Shown: piece after piece, positions 5,324-6,695 of the stretch | Layout: each line of letters starts with the position of its first letter | Numbering within the stretch: position 1 is the first letter of the stretch | Assembly (NCBI GenBank): GCA_034435615.1 | Contig: DAOTWZ010000055.1 | Location: forward strand, 1 to 6,695 | Length of the DNA: 6,695 nucleotides | Reading direction: 5' to 3' | Source: H17-190 sp034435615 | GTDB taxonomy: Bacteria; Chloroflexota; Dehalococcoidia; SM23-28-2; HRBIN24 | Made by a program: the position numbers and the translations under genes | Notes under the pieces: model-generated | Told to the model about the DNA's origin: nothing | Database searches by the model: none | Seen by the model: the letters and a program-made list of their open reading frames with translations, nothing else

Positions 5324-6695
5324 GGCTCTCGTTCTTATCGCCTTCTTGGGGGCCGCGCTGGCCCTCCTGGCCCTCTGGCCAGGTCAGTCCACCACCCCAG
5401 CGCTGGCCGACCACTGCGCCGTGGCGCCAGTGGTGAGCCGTCCCACCCTCAGCCGGGGCAGCGCCGGCGACCAGGTGGCCATCCTCCAGTCAGCCCTCAA
5501 CCGGGCGGGCATCTCGGTGGATGTGACCGGCATCTTCGGCTCCGCCACCGAGAGCGCCGTCAGGACCTTCCAGCAGCGCCAGGGGATACCGGTGACGGGC
5601 GTGGTGGACTCCACCACCTGGGACAGGCTGGCCCCCTACATCGACAACAACCGGCAGCGGGTGAGCGCCCGCGACCCCTCCTATGGCGAGGCCAGCGCCA
5701 CCTTCAATGCCGCCGGCTTCAACGCCCTCTTCCCCGGCCATCCCTACTTCGGCCTGGACGCCATGTGGACGAATCCCAACAGCAGTCAGCCGTCCCAGCC
5801 CTACGTGCCACCCACCCTGTTGAAGGCCATGGGCTGGATCGAGTCGAGCTGGATACAGGCCGACCGCGGCGGCGCCCCCCTCATCTCGTTCGACTGCGGC
5901 TACGGCGTCACCCAGATCACCTATCCCGGTGTGCCGCTGGACGGCAAGTCTTGGAGCATGAAGTACCCGGCCCCTGAGCCGCTGTATAGCCAGGTGCAGG
6001 TGCCCATCGCCACCAGCCACGTCCACAACATCGCCTTCGGGGCCAAGACCCTCATCGCCAAGTGGAACCATACCCCCTGGATCCTGAACGAACAGGGCAT
6101 CCAGGACCCGCGCCAGGTGGAGAGCTGGTACTACGCCCTGTGGGCCTACAACGGCTTCGTCTACCAGAACAACCCCAACAACTTCCCGTCCACTCGCGGC
6201 GAGTACAGTTGCAATCTGAGCGACAACTTCAACCACAACCGCTCCAACTTCCCCTATCAGGAGCTGGTATACGGTTGCATGAAGCACCCACCGCTGATAA
6301 ACGGCGTTCCCCTGTGGGTGCCGGTAGAGTTCAGTCTGCCCGATCCATCGCTGCTGAGCGGTTGTCCCTCCTCCTGCCCGCGGCTGAACACGCCCCAGCC
6401 CGCCCACGTCGACCCCACCTCCGGCGCCTTCCCGCCAGCCGTGGTGGTGGACACGCCGGTGCCGGGGACGGTGGCCCGTCAGCCCTTCGACATCGCCGGG
6501 TGGGCGGTGGACTACACGGCCAACAGCGGCTCGGGCATCCAGTACGTGCACGTCTGGGCCTATCCCGCCAACCCCGACGGCTCTCCCAACGGTCAGCCGC
6601 CCGTCTTCGTGGGGGCGGCCCAGACGGGGCTGAGCCGGCCGGACCTGGTCTCCGTCTACGGCAACCCCAACTTCCAGAACGCGGGCTATGCCCTC
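5298..6695 (+). CDS. secreted wall hydrolase: peptidoglycan-binding + lytic-transglycosylase-like + Ig-like module (3' end outside window)
   Basis: Probably cleaves or remodels peptidoglycan outside the membrane. The frame stays open for 466 codons to the window edge. I chose TTG at 5298 because GGAGGTGA precedes it by six bases, an in-frame TGA (5289) lies just upstream, and the result is a good signal peptide. That peptide has Arg at 5, 7 and 9, a hydrophobic core at 10-27 and a likely cut after ALA (35-37). Residues 49-115 are a peptidoglycan-binding-1 domain (SRGSAGDQVAILQSALN, DVTGIFGSATESAVRTFQQ). Residues about 175-300 resemble a GH23 lytic transglycosylase: the WIESSW catalytic Glu is E182, followed by GYGVTQI (201-207), NIAFGAK (from 244) and WAYNG (282-286). 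From about 382 a DTPVPGTV...GWAVD...VHVWAYP Ig-like module begins and is cut by the edge. Six cysteines in the mature part (40, 200, 305, 327, 356, 360) could form disulfides. The hydrolase call is firm for domain type; substrate and activity are inferred. Confidence 0.82.
   Translation, partial: MAGCRERTRALVLIAFLGAALALLALWPGQSTTPALADHCAVAPVVSRPTLSRGSAGDQVAILQSALNRAGISVDVTGIFGSATESAVRTFQQRQGIPVTGVVDSTTWDRLAPYIDNNRQRVSARDPSYGEASATFNAAGFNALFPGHPYFGLDAMWTNPNSSQPSQPYVPPTLLKAMGWIESSWIQADRGGAPLISFDCGYGVTQITYPGVPLDGKSWSMKYPAPEPLYSQVQVPIATSHVHNIAFGAKTLIAKWNHTPWILNEQGIQDPRQVESWYYALWAYNGFVYQNNPNNFPSTRGEYSCNLSDNFNHNRSNFPYQELVYGCMKHPPLINGVPLWVPVEFSLPDPSLLSGCPSSCPRLNTPQPAHVDPTSGAFPPAVVVDTPVPGTVARQPFDIAGWAVDYTANSGSGIQYVHVWAYPANPDGSPNGQPPVFVGAAQTGLSRPDLVSVYGNPNFQNAGYAL

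Noticed and set aside
5490..6551. Open frame of 353 codons on the minus strand
   Set aside because: It is antisense to the wall hydrolase, whose domains are clear. The predicted protein is Gly/Val/His-rich, with no recognisable fold or ribosome site.

Overview
The window is GC-rich, densely coding DNA. All six convincing genes lie on the + strand. It reads as an ordinary chromosomal segment of a free-living bacterium, most of it concerned with the cell envelope. The mix suggests a Chloroflexota-type organism: a citramalate synthase, a very small Cys-pair protein, a Ser/Pro/Thr-linked beta-propeller lipoprotein, a secreted hydrolase ending in a 'GWAVD...VHVWAYP' Ig-like module, and frequent GTG/TTG starts. 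This placement is an inference from general familiarity with these families, and other high-GC phyla remain possible. No tRNA, rRNA, CRISPR array, insertion sequence or phage gene was recognised.

Layout. (1) 1-888: the 3' part of a citramalate synthase gene (cimA), cut by the left edge. (2) 889-1079: a relatively AT-richer spacer with a possible extended -10 element, a dense G-tract and an imperfect direct repeat. It leads into a 72-residue putative zinc-ribbon protein (1080-1298, GTG start, good Shine-Dalgarno). (3) 1299-1484: a spacer with a perfect 15-bp inverted repeat. (4) 1485-3996: a three-gene envelope-polysaccharide module. It holds an ABC-2 permease, a Wzt/TagH-type ATPase whose TTG start overlaps the permease end, and a GT2 glycosyltransferase 15 bases further on. 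(5) 3997-4129: a short spacer with a terminator-like hairpin, a TTGACA -35 box and another G-tract. (6) 4130-6695: a pair of exported proteins. The first is a lipoprotein carrying six WSPDG-like beta-propeller repeats. The second is a secreted modular wall hydrolase (signal peptide, peptidoglycan-binding domain, lytic-transglycosylase-like domain, Ig-like module). Its TTG start lies inside the lipoprotein gene behind a perfect GGAGGTGA, and it runs off the right edge.

How the genes work together (inference). The permease and ATPase would flip a lipid-linked glycan across the membrane, and the glycosyltransferase would add a sugar to it or to a related glycan. The lipoprotein and wall hydrolase are probably translationally coupled and act outside the membrane on or near peptidoglycan. 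cimA (isoleucine/2-oxobutanoate route) and the small zinc-ribbon gene look functionally separate. I see no convincing new defence or mobile system. The least ordinary items are the coupled lipoprotein/hydrolase pair, the divergent transglycosylase domain, and the structured leaders upstream of the GTG-started genes.
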